NCBI GenBank assembly: GCA_025964715.1
Contig: JAOPYH010000036.1
Location: 1-41,492, forward strand
Direction of reading: 5' to 3'
From: Streptosporangiaceae bacterium
GTDB taxonomy: Bacteria > Actinomycetota > Actinomycetes > Streptosporangiales > Streptosporangiaceae
DNA: 41,492 nucleotides
Below the pieces are notes generated by a model. It made no database searches and had not been told where the DNA came from. It saw nothing but the letters and a program-made list of their open reading frames with translations. Every line of letters begins with the position of its first letter. Within the stretch, counting starts at the first letter, position 1. Of this stretch, positions 39,803-41,492 are shown one piece after another. The position numbers were made by a program, and so were the translations under genes.

Positions 39803-41206
39803 GTGGCGTTGCACAAGGGCGAGGATGGCCGGCAGCGGCCGGTACAGGTGAACCCGATGTTCGGGGAGGCCAACCCGGTCTCGGGCGTGGAGGCGGTCCT
39901 GCCGCGGCACCGGCTGCCGGACGGCCCGATGGCACCCGCCACCGCCTATCAGCTCGTGCAGGACGAGCTGATGCTGGACGGCAACTCGCGTCTGAACCTG
40001 GCCACGTTCGTGACCACGTGGATGGAACCACAGGCGGCGGCGCTCATGACCGAGAGCGCCGACAAGAACATCGTGGACAAGGACGAATATCCGCGTACGG
40101 CCGAACTCGAACGACGCTGCGTCGCGATACTGGCCGACCTGTGGAAGGCGCCAAACCCCGACGCCGCGGTCGGGTGTTCGACCACCGGATCCAGTGAGGC
40201 GTGCATGCTGGCCGGGATGGCGCTGAAGCGCCGCTGGATGCACCGCAACGCCGATCGATACGCCGCCGGGGCGCGGCCCAACCTCGTCATGGGCACCAAC
40301 GTCCAGGTGTGCTGGGAGAAGTTCTGCAACTTCTGGGAGGTGGAGGCACGCCTGGTCCCGATGGAGGGCGACCGGTTCCACCTGGGCGCGGAAGAGGCCG
40401 CGGAGCTGTGCGACGAGAACACCATCGGCGTGGTCGCGATCCTGGGCTCCACCATGGACGGCAGCTACGAGCCGGTGGCCGAGATCTGCGCGGCGCTGGA
40501 GGAGCTGGAGGAGCGCACGGGCTGGCACGTGCCCGTCCACGTGGACGCCGCGTCCGGCGGCATGATCGCCCCCTTCCTCGACCCTGAGCTGGAGTGGGAC
40601 TTCCGGCTTCCACGCGTGGCCTCGATCAACACCTCCGGCCACAAGTACGGGCTGGTGTACCCCGGTGTCGGCTGGGCGCTGTGGCGGGACCAGGCGGCGC
40701 TGCCCGAAGAACTGGTGGAGCGCGTCAACTACCTGGGCGGTGACATGCCGACGTTCGCCCTCAACTTCTCCCGGCCCGGATCCCAGGTCGTCGCGCAGTA
40801 CTACAACTTCCTGCGCCTGGGCTATGACGGCTTCCGCGCCGTGCAGCAGGCCAGCCGGGACGTGGCGATGCACCTGGCCGAGCAGATCGAGGCGATGGGC
40901 TGTTTCCGCCTCCTGACGCGCGGCGACCAGCTGCCGGTGTTCGCCTTCACCACCACAGACGACGTCACGGAGTTCGACGTCTTCGACGTATCGCGGCGGC
41001 TGCGAGAGTCGGGCTGGCTCGTCCCGGCCTACACGTTCCCGGCCAACCGCGAGGACCTGGCGGTGTTGCGGATCGTGTGCCGCAACGGGTTCTCGTTGGA
41101 CCTGGCCGACAGGCTCATGGACGACCTGCGCAACCTGCTGCCGTGGCTGCGCAAGCAGGCCGGGCCCATGGTCGGCCCGGAGGACGCCACGAGCTTCCAC
41201 CACTGA
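39803..41206 (+). CDS. gadB: Glutamate decarboxylase
   Basis: A 467-residue PLP enzyme of the group II decarboxylase family, at the usual length. Landmarks: GNSRLNLATFVTTWMEP, TTGSSEACMLAGMALKRRW, the Asp248 that contacts the PLP ring in HVDAASGGMIAPF, Lys281 forming the Schiff base in INTSGHKYGLVYPG, and NFSRPGSQVVAQYY. It turns glutamate into GABA and consumes a proton, giving acid tolerance or feeding the GABA shunt. GTG 39803 has GAGAGAAAG upstream. No antiporter gene is visible before the window ends. Its 3' end is partly duplicated just downstream. Confidence 0.96.
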   Translation: MALHKGEDGRQRPVQVNPMFGEANPVSGVEAVLPRHRLPDGPMAPATAYQLVQDELMLDGNSRLNLATFVTTWMEPQAAALMTESADKNIVDKDEYPRTAELERRCVAILADLWKAPNPDAAVGCSTTGSSEACMLAGMALKRRWMHRNADRYAAGARPNLVMGTNVQVCWEKFCNFWEVEARLVPMEGDRFHLGAEEAAELCDENTIGVVAILGSTMDGSYEPVAEICAALEELEERTGWHVPVHVDAASGGMIAPFLDPELEWDFRLPRVASINTSGHKYGLVYPGVGWALWRDQAALPEELVERVNYLGGDMPTFALNFSRPGSQVVAQYYNFLRLGYDGFRAVQQASRDVAMHLAEQIEAMGCFRLLTRGDQLPVFAFTTTDDVTEFDVFDVSRRLRESGWLVPAYTFPANREDLAVLRIVCRNGFSLDLADRLMDDLRNLLPWLRKQAGPMVGPEDATSFHH

Positions 41207-41215
41207 TCGCGAGCG

Positions 41216-41249
<34 letters not shown>

Positions 41250-41251
41250 TG

Positions 41252-41324
41252 CCGGCCTACACGTTTCCGGCCAGCCGCGAGGACCTGGCGGTGCTGCGGA
41301 TCATGTGCCGCAACGGGTTCTCGT
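41252..41324 (+). repeat. gadB: Duplicated fragment of gadB 3' region
   Basis: These 73 bases match 41024-41096 inside gadB at an offset of 228 bp with four substitutions (about 95% identity) and no gaps. It would encode PAYTFPASREDLAVLRIMCRNGF. It is the trace of a partial tandem duplication or of a mostly deleted second gad gene. No start or full frame remains. Confidence 0.9.
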
Positions 41325-41354
41325 CCGGGCCTTCCTCTGCCCGAGACGACTGGG

Positions 41355-41390
41355 TGGGCGTGCCGCCCGCGCCGTTCCACGGCACGCCCA
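41355..41390 (+). terminator. Hairpin downstream of gadB duplication
   Basis: A perfect 11-bp stem, TGGGCGTGCCG (41355-41365) with CGGCACGCCCA (41380-41390) and a 14-base loop; no T run follows. It is probably the gadB terminator, placed beyond the duplicated fragment. Confidence 0.65.
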
Positions 41391-41492
41391 CGTCCGGATG
41401 CCAGATCACTCCCATGACTGCCGGCCATCGTCGTGAGGAGCATCTCCCGGCACACCCGGCCGGTCCTGCTCGGTCTCGAGATCGGCGAGGCC

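Noticed and set aside
41433-41492. Possible start of a gene running off the right edge (GTG 41433)
   Set aside because: Only 20 codons are visible, two frames are open, there is no convincing ribosome site and no recognisable motif.

Overview
This is a high-GC actinobacterial chromosome segment. The evidence is the strong third-position GC bias, many GTG and TTG starts, ATGA/TTGA stop-start overlaps, a chaplin-domain protein, a zinc-finger-less topoisomerase I with a lysine-rich tail, and a transporter-thymidylate kinase fusion next to topA. My best guess is a mycelial member of Streptosporangiales (Thermomonosporaceae-like). That is inference from gene families; there is no rRNA in the window.

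Layout. 1-3.9 kb is a decayed accessory stretch: a pentapeptide-repeat pseudogene, an SRPBCC protein, a secreted protein ending exactly in a sortase-like LAVTG motif, a small cationic secreted protein, a truncated tRNA-Thr copy, a broken membrane-protein gene and an intact tRNA-Thr(CGT). 3.9-18.3 kb is a cell-envelope block: a TAP-like secreted peptidase, an OmpR/MprAB-type two-component system, a four-gene MacB-like export operon (adaptor, ATPase, permease, Gly-rich membrane protein), a GT2/GtrA glycosyltransferase coupled to a GT39 glycosyltransferase, a GH12 glycosidase and a second GT39. An ATGAGA-N5-ATGAGA direct repeat occurs upstream of the response regulator and again between the export operon and the GT2 gene. 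A degenerate version precedes the second GT39, so one regulator may control the whole block.

18.3-21.1 kb holds a translationally coupled kynureninase-like/SDR pair and a divergent alpha/beta hydrolase. 21.2-31.4 kb is a leftward cluster containing topA, an MFS-thymidylate kinase fusion, DNA polymerase III delta prime and ricT (PSP1). A subtilisin, a low-molecular-weight phosphatase and a fructosamine-kinase-like gene lie between holB and ricT.

31.6-35.8 kb carries a DUF5703 gene, a four-repeat chaplin protein anchored by a C-terminal membrane helix without a visible LAXTG signal, an unrecognised secreted or membrane partner, and an M20 peptidase. tRNA-Leu(GAG) at 35.9 kb is followed by a recombinase C-terminal stub, a broken dihydrofolate-reductase-family gene and an AlbA_2/ATPase/winged-helix regulator with a palindrome at its start, which looks like an old integration site. 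The right end has a secreted lipase and a glutamate decarboxylase followed by a GGCT microsatellite and a 73-bp, roughly 95% identical copy of part of its own 3' end.

Limits: all family assignments come from reading motifs. No database search, folding calculation or expression data were used.
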